Positions 8,572 to 18,759 of a stretch of 61,906 nt of DNA are shown piece by piece (the first letter of the stretch is position 1; each line of letters begins with the position of its first letter). The position numbers were made by a program, and so were the translations under genes. Source of the stretch: Methanobacterium sp. Maddingley MBC34 (lineage in GTDB: Archaea > Methanobacteriota > Methanobacteria > Methanobacteriales > Methanobacteriaceae). The stretch covers positions 1 through 61,906 of the forward strand of contig AMGN01000052.1 of the NCBI GenBank assembly GCA_000309865.1. Reading direction: 5' to 3'. The notes under the pieces were generated by a model. That model made no database searches and was not told the DNA's origin. It saw only the letters and a program-made list of their open reading frames with translations.

Positions 8572-8922
8572 CTAAAAAATAAAGTTTCCAAAAAGTAATT
8601 TAAATATAATTCCAACTATTAAAGCAACAGTGATGCTAGCAAATGTTCCTAATAAATAGTATTCCGCAAAATTTCTTGTGTTAAGTTCTTTGAATCTTGC
8701 TATAGATTTTGCACCAAATACAATAGATATAGCTGCATATTGATTTGTCAAAACTAAAGTGAAAATAAGTATTCTTTCAAATATTCCTATGTATTTTCCT
8801 GCCCCATCAATTCCAGAGTCCTTAACATTCATACTGAAAGGTTTTAGGAATATTTTAATCGCAATTCCTAAAATTACCATTAATCCATATCCTAAAAATA
8901 AAATGAATATTTCTAACAACAT
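8572..8922 (-). CDS. Small membrane protein resembling the C-terminal part of DUF3307
   Basis: 116 residues with about three membrane helices (1-26, about 48-68 and 88-112). The middle segment RILIFTLVLTNQYAAIS, followed by FGAKSIARFKEL and FAEYYLLGTFASITVALI, matches my memory of the C-terminal half of bacterial DUF3307 proteins, which are often encoded beside SatD. The N-terminal half of that family is absent, so this is a short form. GTGA lies 6 nt before the ATG. It is 61 nt downstream of the SatD-like gene on the same strand. A membrane partner of SatD is inferred from the pairing; the molecular role is unknown. Confidence 0.65.
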   Translation of the reverse strand: MLLEIFILFLGYGLMVILGIAIKIFLKPFSMNVKDSGIDGAGKYIGIFERILIFTLVLTNQYAAISIVFGAKSIARFKELNTRNFAEYYLLGTFASITVALIVGIIFKLLFGNFIF

Positions 8923-8983
8923 TTAATTTCACATTTTTCCACAAATTATTTGAACCTTATTTGGATCAATTTTAAATTTGAAC

Positions 8984-9667
8984 CTAAAATGGATCATAGC
9001 GATCGTTTCTACGTAACTCATTTTCTAAAACCATTTCTCCATACTTTATCATTGAATATTTACCCACTTCTAAAGCTTTGTAAATATTTCTGGTTCCAAT
9101 ATTAAACTCACAAGCGGCTTTTTTTATAGAAATTGTATTTTCATCGTGTTTTCGATAAAATAATATGATTTCTTTTCGTCTATCAGTCCAGCTCCACATT
9201 ATATCAAATGTAAAATTAAAAATACATTCAATCAAATCATTATTTCTTAAATTACTTCTAAAAACTATCCATCTGTTCTTTTTTTTAGCAGTGTTCAATG
9301 ATTCTGAAGAAAGATGAAATGCTTCGCCATCGATTTCTTGAACATAATTACTTAATGGTGTTGAAATTGACCCAATTCCAATGCCTAAATAAAAAGGATG
9401 ATTAAGTGTTTCAAAAAGTGAGAAATAGATATCAATTATAATATCACAAGTAGAGATCATCCCTTGAAAACCATCTCCACCGATAATTCTAAAATCTGAA
9501 ATAATATATTCATTGAAATTAGAATTAACATCACGAATTGCTTTTTTTAGATTATCTTGCGAAAGAGATCTATTATCAATTTTTTTTGATGATTTTAAAT
9601 CACCAGTAATAACTATATACATAATTTCACTTTTTGCATTATATTTTATGAACTTAACATCACCCAT
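8984..9667 (-). CDS. SatD-like protein: palm/cyclase-like N-terminus with C-terminal winged helix
   Basis: 227 residues from 9667. A start at 9622 (MYIVITGDLKSSKK, 212 aa) fits the family better. The pattern ITGDLKSSKK, then RIIGGDGFQGM, then LGIGIGSIS and DGEAFHLSSESLNTAKK resembles the strand order of class III cyclase/GGDEF palm domains. In those folds the Asp residues of the first strand and of the GD hairpin bind metal. This structural reading is my inference. Residues about 165-215 look like a helix-turn-helix (SIKKAACEFNIGTRNIYKAL). SatD was named from a Streptococcus acid-tolerance locus and its activity is not established. A TATA-like ATATAAAA lies at 9703-9710 on the minus strand. 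Confidence 0.72.
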   Translation of the reverse strand: MGDVKFIKYNAKSEIMYIVITGDLKSSKKIDNRSLSQDNLKKAIRDVNSNFNEYIISDFRIIGGDGFQGMISTCDIIIDIYFSLFETLNHPFYLGIGIGSISTPLSNYVQEIDGEAFHLSSESLNTAKKKNRWIVFRSNLRNNDLIECIFNFTFDIMWSWTDRRKEIILFYRKHDENTISIKKAACEFNIGTRNIYKALEVGKYSMIKYGEMVLENELRRNDRYDPF

Positions 9668-10000
9668 TATTTCTTTAATGATGTTAAAAATGCGTTTAAA
9701 AGTTTTATATTTATTATAATGTCATATGCTTATCCATAATCATAAATGTTTCTATTTGATATAATTAGTCTCCATTATCCGATTACAAACAATACCCCAT
9801 TTACTGATAATAAAATAGTAGCATACAATACAGAAGAAGAAAAAATAACTTTTTTTTGAATTTGTGAAAATTTATATAACTGGAGAGAGATAGACCATTT
9901 TGTTACAGGATAGCTACTTTCACTTTATGGTCTTTAAATTAATTCATTTAACCCAAGAACTCTTTATAATAAATTCTATCTTGCTTTTGGAGATAATTCC
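9668..10000. other. Intergenic region with possible small transcript
   Basis: It holds the minus-strand SatD promoter near 9703. It also holds an isolated strong plus-strand TATA box at 9871-9878, followed by a dyad (AGACCAT at 9892-9898, ATGGTCT at 9927-9933). No open frame of note is present. Confidence 0.45.
9871..9933 (+). promoter_or_regulatory. Orphan plus-strand promoter with hairpin, candidate small RNA start
   Basis: GAAAAT followed by TTTATATA resembles a BRE plus TATA box. The predicted start near 9900 coincides with a 7-bp inverted repeat, AGACCAT/ATGGTCT, separated by 28 nt. No plus-strand protein gene follows for over 1 kb. A small RNA is possible but unproven. Confidence 0.25.
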
Positions 10001-10783
10001 TTAACTATACCAATTTAGCATATTCCAAATTAGTATTCCAACAACACATCCATACCAGATATATCTCATGTGGTAATTGACTTTTTCATTAGATCCCTTA
10101 ACAAAATACCATATCAAGAAATAAACGGTAAGTACAACACCGGCACAGCCCGAAATTGCTACAAGAAATAATAAAACCCCGGGAACTGTTGGAATAGGAT
10201 TTCCAAATAACAGGTAATAAGTTTTACTAAAAATTTTGATAACAATCGGAATATAACACAAGACTATACCCACATAACCTATTAAAACAAATGTCTCAGC
10301 AGTATCATTTGTTAAGGATAATGTAACTTCCTGAGATTCCTTTATTTGGTTTAAAATTTTAAATAAGTTCTCGGTATTATGAACACTATCCGCGCATATT
10401 AAAAAATCTCCACCTATGATATCTTCCTTGCAGATAATTCTTATCCAATGTCGATTAGATCTTCCAAAAGCATTTTTAAAATGATAGTGTTTTATGGATT
10501 TGATGTTAGAATGGTTTAAGGTGAAAGATAAATCATCTTGAAGATTATAGTAACCATTGGAATTGTTTTTTTCCATAAAAGCTGTGTATATTAAATTACC
10601 CTTTTTTATATTCACTTCTCCCCTTGAGAAATATAATGAGGGCACATTCTTTATTCTTGGAAAATCGGAGGGTAAGTTATAATTATAAACAAATTTTTCT
10701 CTAAAAGATGCAGAATTTACAATTTCTCCATAATTCTCCAAATGACTAATGGAGCTAATCCATATTGTGGGACTTAAATCCAT
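10001..10783 (-). CDS. Hypothetical membrane protein with N-terminal globular domain
   Basis: 260 residues. The N-terminal ~155 residues are soluble and beta-rich, with segments such as NIKSIKHYHFKNAFGRSNRH and WIRIICKEDIIGGDFLICAD. This is reminiscent of a PH/GRAM-like membrane-associated domain. About three helices follow (roughly 163-187, 200-228, 239-257). GAGTG lies 6 nt before the ATG. No named family was recognised. It sits beside the SatD pair in the AT-rich accessory stretch, but is separated by 333 bp, so a shared function is not implied. Expression and location are unknown. Confidence 0.6.
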   Translation of the reverse strand: MDLSPTIWISSISHLENYGEIVNSASFREKFVYNYNLPSDFPRIKNVPSLYFSRGEVNIKKGNLIYTAFMEKNNSNGYYNLQDDLSFTLNHSNIKSIKHYHFKNAFGRSNRHWIRIICKEDIIGGDFLICADSVHNTENLFKILNQIKESQEVTLSLTNDTAETFVLIGYVGIVLCYIPIVIKIFSKTYYLLFGNPIPTVPGVLLFLVAISGCAGVVLTVYFLIWYFVKGSNEKVNYHMRYIWYGCVVGILIWNMLNWYS

Positions 10784-10941
10784 TTAAAACACTCTTATAA
10801 TGTTTAAACTTTTTTTTACAAAGGAATTTCTTGTTAAATTTCATTAATATTAATAAAAATCTTTTTTATCCCCATATTATATATAAGTAGCCTTTTAGTA
10901 TAGAATTTTATTAAAATATTGAGTTTTTTTTAGATGATTAC

Positions 10942-10975
10942 TTTACTTCGTAATATGGGAGTACTTTTACCATAT
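10942..10975 (+). repeat. Dispersed ACTTCGTAATAT motif, copy 1
   Basis: TTTACTTCGTAATATGGGAG followed by TACTTTTAC lies about 105 bp upstream of the secreted-protein gene at 11048. A related copy on the minus strand lies at 12697-12734, and a shorter one at 11591. Confidence 0.5.
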
Positions 10976-11047
10976 CACCTTTAAATTAACACTTCATTTG
11001 ATAATATTCCATTATTCTTAAGTAGTATTAATGTTAAGATATTTTTT

Positions 11048-11581
11048 ATGGATAAGTTAGAAAAGTTGTTGTTGATTGTAATAGTTTTAATATGTGTATT
11101 CGCCTTGGCAGCTAGTGGATTTTTTAGTGAATTGATAGAAAATAGCCAGAATCCTGCAGAATATAATGTTTCAGATTCAACTTTCAAAATTAATAATTGG
11201 TGGAGTGTTATTAACAGTTCTAATGACTCAGTGGAGTTCGTTGCTGATGATGATTCAGAACTTGGTTCAACTCCTTATCCGATTTATCTCCGTCTGACAC
11301 AGTATACTAATACTTCCATCTTTGAATCAAAATACCTAAATTCTTCAAGTTCATCTGATAATTACAGTATAAAAACTGGAAATAGAACTATTGAAGGAAT
11401 CGAAGTTAGATTTATTAATTCTACCGATACAAACCGCAATAAAACATTTTTAGATTACTATTTCCAAAAGAATGGAAAATATTATTCCATACAGATTAAA
11501 GGTGATACTTATCCTGTTAACGAGTTACATGACAATAGGATAGAAACCACAGTAGAATTGATAATTTCCACAATCAACTAA
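11048..11581 (+). CDS. Signal-anchored extracellular protein, PsbP-like fold possible
   Basis: 177 residues. The N-terminus has a lysine pair followed by a single hydrophobic helix (about 7-27, LLLIVIVLICVFALAASGFF), indicating a signal anchor or secreted protein. The rest is Asn/Ser-rich with many N-x-S/T sequons, as expected for an archaeal surface protein. The layout (STFKINNWWSVINSS near the start, TVELIISTIN at the end) resembles the short PsbP-like proteins common in Methanobacterium, but I am not certain. No ribosome binding site precedes the ATG, so translation may be leaderless. Confidence 0.65.
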   Translation: MDKLEKLLLIVIVLICVFALAASGFFSELIENSQNPAEYNVSDSTFKINNWWSVINSSNDSVEFVADDDSELGSTPYPIYLRLTQYTNTSIFESKYLNSSSSSDNYSIKTGNRTIEGIEVRFINSTDTNRNKTFLDYYFQKNGKYYSIQIKGDTYPVNELHDNRIETTVELIISTIN

Positions 11582-11590
11582 ATTTATACC

Positions 11591-11622
11591 AACTTCGTAA
11601 TATAGGAGTTTAACGAAGTAAA
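11591..11622 (+). repeat. Dispersed ACTTCGTAATAT motif, copy 2, with inverted repeat
   Basis: ACTTCGTAATATAGGAGT is followed by ACGAAGT. The arms ACTTCGT and ACGAAGT are perfect inverted repeats around a 15-nt centre. It lies just after the stop codon of the secreted-protein gene and could be a terminator hairpin or a regulator site. Confidence 0.5.
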
Positions 11623-11759
11623 TTTATTAAAAAAAATTAGTTTAAAACTATAAACATCAGAGAAATAACCTTATTTAATCATAGATGCATATGTACTGAA
11701 CGTTTTAGGCCACATTCCAGGTATGAGTAGTTTAATTCCATTTTTAACAGAGAATTATT

Positions 11760-12185
11760 TTACCAATGTCTCTTCCCTTCAAGAAAACCATCCATTCCTT
11801 GTCTTTTTATCTTTCGAAGATTTTTTATATTGGCTTCTTTGTGAATAGGCTTTAGGAAGTCGAATTTAGGGCAGGTTTGAAAATCATCACATTCCCAGCA
11901 TCCATGATATTCTCTATTCTGGGCGCACTTGGCAATTTCACAAAATTTAGAGCTGAAACCATCCCTACATCCTTTACACCTTAACTTTACCATAGCCCCC
12001 AAACATTCATAGCATTCCTCGTAGTTATCAAATTCTTTGAAAGGCATTGCTTTGGCAGCTTCCTTAAATTTGTTCTTTCTTAATTCTTTTCTTAAATCCC
12101 TAGCCAAATCTGCTATGGAACCTGTATAATTATAACAGTCCCCACAGTAAAGCCCACAATAAGCTACTAAATTCTCATCTTTCAT
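11760..12185 (-). CDS. DUF3795 family cysteine-rich protein
   Basis: 141 residues with many cysteines in pairs: YCGLYCGDCYNY at the start, YECYECLGAM, CKGCRDGF, FCEIAKC, CWECDDFQTCP. This is the DUF3795 layout, a widespread family in anaerobes with an apparently metal-binding Cys core and no proven function. GGGGTTAAA precedes the ATG. It lies 43 nt downstream of the small membrane protein gene on the same strand and may be cotranscribed with it. No enzyme motif beyond the Cys clusters is visible. Confidence 0.88.
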   Translation of the reverse strand: MKDENLVAYCGLYCGDCYNYTGSIADLARDLRKELRKNKFKEAAKAMPFKEFDNYEECYECLGAMVKLRCKGCRDGFSSKFCEIAKCAQNREYHGCWECDDFQTCPKFDFLKPIHKEANIKNLRKIKRQGMDGFLEGKRHW

Positions 12186-12228
12186 ATTTTAACCCCAATT
12201 CAATTACATGAGAAAATCCATTTAGAAA

Positions 12229-12546
12229 TCAACCCACAAATGATTTTGTTACAAAACCAATAATTAAGCCCCCAACAGCCCCAATAACCATTATGGGTGC
12301 ATAAGCCCGGGTTATAATAGCAGATGGAAGACTTAACCCTATTCCAATAATTAACCCACTAATCAGAGGATCTAAACCAAAAGTAGCATTGGGAACGATT
12401 AAACCAATCATAAATCGATCCACAAAAGCACTGGAAATGGCTTCATACTTCTTGCGCCGAGACTCCACTTTCATAGGAATCATTATCAAACTGGAAAAAA
12501 GACCAAAAACCACACCACAAATCAAACCAAGACTAACGACATCCAT
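12229..12546 (-). CDS. Small hypothetical membrane protein
   Basis: 105 residues with about three to four hydrophobic helices (MDVVSLGLICGVVFGLFSSL at the N-terminus, then GLIVPNATFGLDPLISGLII, then APIMVIGAVGGLIIGFVTKS). It is glycine-rich, as in small channel- or carrier-like proteins. A cytoplasmic basic loop (KVESRRKKYE) follows the first helix. The ATG at 12546 follows AGGTG; the GTG at 12555 lies inside that site. A copy of the ACTTCGT motif sits about 150 bp upstream. No family was recognised and no function is assigned. Confidence 0.65.
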   Translation of the reverse strand: MDVVSLGLICGVVFGLFSSLIMIPMKVESRRKKYEAISSAFVDRFMIGLIVPNATFGLDPLISGLIIGIGLSLPSAIITRAYAPIMVIGAVGGLIIGFVTKSFVG

Positions 12547-12696
12547 TTTTAACACCTAACAATATTATCAATAAACATCTATTTATCATTTTATTAATCT
12601 TTGTCTTCAGTTTCTGGCAAAAAATGGCATTTCAACTATAAAATGATATTATCTCTTAAAACCCGTTACTCATTATATCATTAAATTAATTTAACG

Positions 12697-12734
12697 ACCA
12701 TACAGTAAAAGTACTATCGTATAACGAAGTAAAC
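12697..12734 (-). repeat. Dispersed ACTTCGT motif, copy 3 (minus strand)
   Basis: On the minus strand it reads TTTACTTCGTTATACGATAG and then TACTTTTAC. This aligns with copy 1 over about 30 positions with few changes. It is oriented toward the membrane-protein gene ending at 12229, as copy 1 is toward the gene at 11048. Confidence 0.5.
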
Positions 12735-12767
12735 AAAAAGATTAAAAAAAGTTCAAACAGGATCTAT

Positions 12768-14126
<1,359 letters not shown>

Positions 14127-14169
14127 TGATTGTTCTCCTAATTTGTATAAACTCTTTGAAACCCCAGCC

Positions 14170-14179
14170 TAACCGGTTA
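14170..14179. promoter_or_regulatory. 10-bp palindrome near the DUF815 transcription start
   Basis: TAACCGGTTA is a perfect dyad about 45 bp before the start codon. It lies close to where a minus-strand TATA-like sequence (TAATATATATG, near 14200) would place the transcription start. It could be an operator. Confidence 0.3.
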
Positions 14180-14379
14180 AACTGCCGTTTCTCATATATA
14201 TTAAAATTACATAATATAAAACTTTTATACAACGTATCATAATTAATTCATTAATAATACCTAATTTACTATTTAAGACCCATTATCGACCTATTGGCGG
14301 AGACGAATCAATTGTCATGACAACAATACTGAAATAAAAGTTTTTAGCAGCTGGAGAAGTGAAAAAGAGATTATGAAGT

Positions 14380-17300
14380 TTAAAATCTTTCCACGTAACC
14401 TAACTCTCTAAAATTAACATGATATTCAGTCCCATTGCTGCTATCAAGGGTAATATCACCATCAATTTGATTCACCAAGCTGTTTACTAATTTCAAACCA
14501 AGTGATTCTGATTTTTCAAAGTCAAAGTCTTCTGGTAAGCCAACTCCATCATCGGCAATGATTAAAGTATACTCATCCCCTTTAGTTTCAAGTTTAACAG
14601 TTATTGTGCCATTTTTATCCTTAAAAGCAAATTTAAGACTATTGGTCACCAGTTCATTGATGATCAGGCCCAGTGGTATGGCTGTTTCCATGTTCATATC
14701 AACCTCGGCAATGCTGATAACTGGTTTGATAGTGTCTATTTCAACCCCGTAGGTGTAAAAAATATCTGATACCAGTTTTTCTGCATATTCTTTAAAGTTG
14801 ATGTGGCCCAGATCACTGGACATGTACAGTTTTTCATGGATCATGGCCATTGTTTTCACCCTGCTCTGGCTGTCCCTTAAAACATCCTTAGCCTCTTCTT
14901 CCAAGACGTACCCAGTTTGAAGATTGAGTAAACTGGAAATTATCTGCATGTTATTTTTAACCCTGTGATGAATTTCCCTTAACAAAGCTTCTTTTTCATT
15001 TAAAGACCTTTTCAAATCATTTTCAGCAATTTTACGTTTGGTGATATCCTCGGAAATGCCTAAAAGATGAGTAGGATGGTTTTTTTCGTCAAGGAGTGGT
15101 ATTTTTTTGGTGTGTAAGATCCTCTCGCCACGGTACTGGGTGTGGATGGTTTCTTCAGGGATATCCCTAAGTTTCTTTTTATTTAGAACTTCCCTATCAT
15201 TTTTTGTGTAGAAATCAGCTTCATCTTCAGGGAAAAAATCGTGATCAGTTTTACCAATCAATTCCTCCCTTTTATAACCCCAGGTCTCTTCTGCAGCTTT
15301 GTTAACCCGTTCAAACTTAAGTTCATCAGCACTTTTAACGAAGATCATGTCAGGGATGTTTTCAATGATGTTTTCCAGAAACTGTTCATTTTCTCTTAAA
15401 GCCATTTCTCTTAATTTTAAATCAGTTATATCTTCCAAAATTAGAACAATTCCCTCTTTTTTCCCATTTTTTTCCATAGCACTGTAATTGGCCTTAACAA
15501 ATTTCCGTTCACCTTTCTTATTCACATATTCCCATTCTGTCTTGGAGATGGGTTTACCACTTATAATATCCTTAAATGCACCCACTGCTTCATCTAAATC
15601 TATTTTTATGTCTGGAACTATTTGGGTCAAGTTTTTACCCACCAGATCCTCGTCTTTGGTTCCTGTTAACTCTAAAGCTTTGGGATTAGTTTCAATAATT
15701 GTGCCTTTATTATCAAACAGAACTATTCCTTCCTCTGCAGTTTCAATTACGTGCCGGTATTTTTCTTCACTTTCTCTTAATTCTTCTTCTGCTTTTTTAC
15801 GTTCGGAAATATCTTCACTGAAGATTATAATACCACCTATATCACCAGTGGATGAGTACCATGGATGAACTTCCCATCTAATGTATTGAACTCGTCCGTC
15901 TGCACGAACAAACTTATCATCATCAGCACGCTCAATAGATCCGGTAAGAGCACGTTTATGTACTTCTTTCACTTCATCGGTAATCTCTGGAAAAATATCG
16001 TAATGTGATCTTCCGTGAAGTTCCTGCCCCTCCAGATTGTAATCTTCAATCCAGCGTAAACTGGCGGCAATGTATTTCATTTTCCGATCCAACATGGCAA
16101 TCGCTACAGGGGCACTATTAATAAAATATCTAAATTCGTCATCACGCTTCATCAAAGCTTTGTTAATATTTTTTAGTTCATTTTCAGCTTTTTTAATAGT
16201 AGTAATATCGCGAACTAAGCCCATAATCATTTTTTCACGGTTTATTTCCACCATTGCAAAACGTACTTCCACTGGAAAAACAGTTCCATCTTTTCTCACC
16301 TGGTGACCGTATAAAGTAAAAGGTTCTCCGGGCTTTATTTTTGCCCACTCTTCCTGGGCACTATCCAGATCAAAATCCAACTCCAAATCAGTTACATTCA
16401 TCTTTAACAGTTCTTCCCGAGTATAACCCAGACTTTCACATGCCTGTCGGTTTACATCTACAAAATTTCCCTGGAAATCATGCACAAAAAGAGCATCAGC
16501 AGCGTTTTCAACTAATTCCCTGAATTTCTGTTCACTTTCTTTAAGTTCATTTTCAAGAGTCTTAACTTCAGTGATATCAATATTTACCCCTATTACCCTG
16601 TAAACTTCAGCATTTTCATCATAAAAAGCTCTGCCCTTAGCATTAATCCATTTTATTTTTCCAGAGGGGAGTAAAATGCGAAATTCCAGGTCAAAAGGTT
16701 TTTTAAGCCTTATGGCTTCATCACGCTCTTGTTCTACTCTTTTGATGTCATCTGGATGAACTCGCCTTCCCCATTCCCCATAGGTCATTTTTGTTCCAGG
16801 ATCAATGCCATACATTTTTCCAAGTTCTGATGACCAGATCAGCTCTTCTTCACCCATTATCCAGTCCCACAGACCTATATTTGCACTTTCCTGTGCTAAT
16901 TTAAGTCGTTCTTCACTTTCTTTAAGGGAATCCAGTGCATTTTTACGGTCTGTCACGTCAAAAGACAGAATAAATATCCCTTCAGGTACCGGAAATACAC
17001 TGAGTTCAAACCAGTGCCCAGTGCCATCAGGGTAAATGAAGTAGTTATCCAGGTGACATGATTTACGTTCGATCATGGCACGTTTTAACTTAGCAAACAT
17101 TTCTGTATTTTCTATTCCGGGATATATCTTCAGCATGTTATGATTCAGCAATTCTTCCTTTTTAAACCGCCCATGTTCGGCAGCTGCATCATTAACATAG
17201 AGATAGTTCCAGTCATAGTTTATGATCTGACATCCTTCCATCATGTTGTCCAGGGCATTTCGGTACTTTTCTTCACTTACTCTGAGTTCTTCATCCATCA

Positions 17301-18462
17301 ATTTACGTTGTGTGATGTCAGTTACTGTGCCAACAAGACTTATAGCATGCTTTTTATCCCCATTACCTACAAATGTGGTTATTCCATGGGCTTCAATCCA
17401 GCGTATTTCATTATCAACTATAATACGATATTCTGCAGAGTATTGCTCAAAGTTAACAGGATCAAGGGCTTTTTCCACCTTTGCCAATACTTTCGGAAGG
17501 TCTTCCGGATGCAAAAGCTTGAGAATCTCATCATTTGAACTTTCACTGCCAGATATTCCGAACATCTCTTGATATCTTTTATCATGTGTAGAAATACCTG
17601 TTATTGGGTTGTAATGCCACCATCCCATATTTGCAGCATCCAAAGCAAGTTGAAGTTCTTTGGAAAGAAATATCTCTTTATCTTTTGCTTTTTTACTTTC
17701 TGTTATGTCTTCAAAAGTTGTGTAAACCTGGTATGGTATCTTTTCACCTTTTTTATACTGGGGAATGGCTTCTATTTTCAGCCAGCGATATTCCTCTTTT
17801 GCAGGATCAAAAACTCCCATAATCGTATTTTTAACCTTTTTCCCAGTTTTTAATGCAATCATGGAGGGATGTTCTTTACCCGGAAAGTCAGATCCATCTT
17901 CTCGAATACTCCTCCAACGAGGATCAGTGGAAGTTCTTCCTTTCATCTGCTGTATTGATAGGCCCAGTATCTTTTCAGCGGCTGGATTGGCAGATATAAT
18001 TTCCCCATTACCGTCCTGGTAAATCACACCCATGGTTGTAGTCTCAAACAGATTTCGATAAAATTCTTCACTTTCTGATAATTTTCGTTCAATTTTACTT
18101 TTATAGATAGCCAGTTCAATGGTGCATTGAAGTTCATTATCATCATATGGTTTGGTTAGAAAAGCGTATGGTTCTGAAAGTTTGACTTTTTCAATATCGA
18201 TTTTTTCAGAATTATTAATTAAAAATATAACAGGAATTTTAAAGTCTTTAATCAAAGAAGCAGCATCAATACTGTCCATTTCTCCTTTTAGGATTAGGTC
18301 CATTAAAACAAGATCAGGCATTAATTCTGATGTCTTTTCAACGGCTTCTTCCGTCCTACTGGCCAAGTAGGGAACTGAAAAACCTAAAGACTCCAGGGTC
18401 CTTTTAATATCAATGGCCTCATTGTTATCATCCATTACTACAAGGATTTTAACATCTGCCAC
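14380..18462 (-). CDS. Hybrid sensor kinase: REC, eight PAS domains, HisKA_2 and HATPase
   Basis: 1360 residues, cytoplasmic, with no membrane helix. An N-terminal REC domain (about 1-120) has Asp in LVLMDLILKG and Lys in LTKPY. The usual switch Ser/Thr after the fourth strand is replaced (VIFLINN). Eight PAS/PAC units follow (about 135-1130), with PAC ends EDITESKK, TDITQRK, FDVTDRK, IDITEVK, RDITTIK, EDISERK, EDITDLK and EDITKRK. The kinase core is HisKA_2 (EIHHRVKNNMQIISSLLNLQ, His phosphoacceptor) plus HATPase_c (N-box NSLKFAF, G1 DDGVGLP). The start codon is GTG, with GGTGAT upstream. Cognate targets are unknown; it probably integrates redox, gas or small-molecule cues. Confidence 0.95.
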   Translation of the reverse strand: MADVKILVVMDDNNEAIDIKRTLESLGFSVPYLASRTEEAVEKTSELMPDLVLMDLILKGEMDSIDAASLIKDFKIPVIFLINNSEKIDIEKVKLSEPYAFLTKPYDDNELQCTIELAIYKSKIERKLSESEEFYRNLFETTTMGVIYQDGNGEIISANPAAEKILGLSIQQMKGRTSTDPRWRSIREDGSDFPGKEHPSMIALKTGKKVKNTIMGVFDPAKEEYRWLKIEAIPQYKKGEKIPYQVYTTFEDITESKKAKDKEIFLSKELQLALDAANMGWWHYNPITGISTHDKRYQEMFGISGSESSNDEILKLLHPEDLPKVLAKVEKALDPVNFEQYSAEYRIIVDNEIRWIEAHGITTFVGNGDKKHAISLVGTVTDITQRKLMDEELRVSEEKYRNALDNMMEGCQIINYDWNYLYVNDAAAEHGRFKKEELLNHNMLKIYPGIENTEMFAKLKRAMIERKSCHLDNYFIYPDGTGHWFELSVFPVPEGIFILSFDVTDRKNALDSLKESEERLKLAQESANIGLWDWIMGEEELIWSSELGKMYGIDPGTKMTYGEWGRRVHPDDIKRVEQERDEAIRLKKPFDLEFRILLPSGKIKWINAKGRAFYDENAEVYRVIGVNIDITEVKTLENELKESEQKFRELVENAADALFVHDFQGNFVDVNRQACESLGYTREELLKMNVTDLELDFDLDSAQEEWAKIKPGEPFTLYGHQVRKDGTVFPVEVRFAMVEINREKMIMGLVRDITTIKKAENELKNINKALMKRDDEFRYFINSAPVAIAMLDRKMKYIAASLRWIEDYNLEGQELHGRSHYDIFPEITDEVKEVHKRALTGSIERADDDKFVRADGRVQYIRWEVHPWYSSTGDIGGIIIFSEDISERKKAEEELRESEEKYRHVIETAEEGIVLFDNKGTIIETNPKALELTGTKDEDLVGKNLTQIVPDIKIDLDEAVGAFKDIISGKPISKTEWEYVNKKGERKFVKANYSAMEKNGKKEGIVLILEDITDLKLREMALRENEQFLENIIENIPDMIFVKSADELKFERVNKAAEETWGYKREELIGKTDHDFFPEDEADFYTKNDREVLNKKKLRDIPEETIHTQYRGERILHTKKIPLLDEKNHPTHLLGISEDITKRKIAENDLKRSLNEKEALLREIHHRVKNNMQIISSLLNLQTGYVLEEEAKDVLRDSQSRVKTMAMIHEKLYMSSDLGHINFKEYAEKLVSDIFYTYGVEIDTIKPVISIAEVDMNMETAIPLGLIINELVTNSLKFAFKDKNGTITVKLETKGDEYTLIIADDGVGLPEDFDFEKSESLGLKLVNSLVNQIDGDITLDSSNGTEYHVNFRELGYVERF

Positions 18463-18759
18463 ATTATCACCAGTTATATTATGTATCTACTAATATTTAC
18501 TAATATTTACAATAGAGAACATAATTCGATAATACTTACACAACAGTTACCAACGCAAGTAAATATCTCATCTTAAAATAATTGCACAGTGCAAGAATTA
18601 TTACAGTAAAAAATATTCATGAAACGAAATCCAAATAATAAAGTAAATAAAAAAAAATCAAATCAAAGGGAGACTATTAAAATTCATTAATTTGAAAGAT
18701 AAGTATGTATAATCTAAAAAAATGAATGAAATAATAGTAAATTTTAATTGAGGAAAATA

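Noticed and set aside
11591..11622. Resemblance to a loxP-type site (ACTTCGTA arms)
   Set aside because: Only the arm partly matches. The spacer and second arm are wrong, and no recombinase gene is present in the window.
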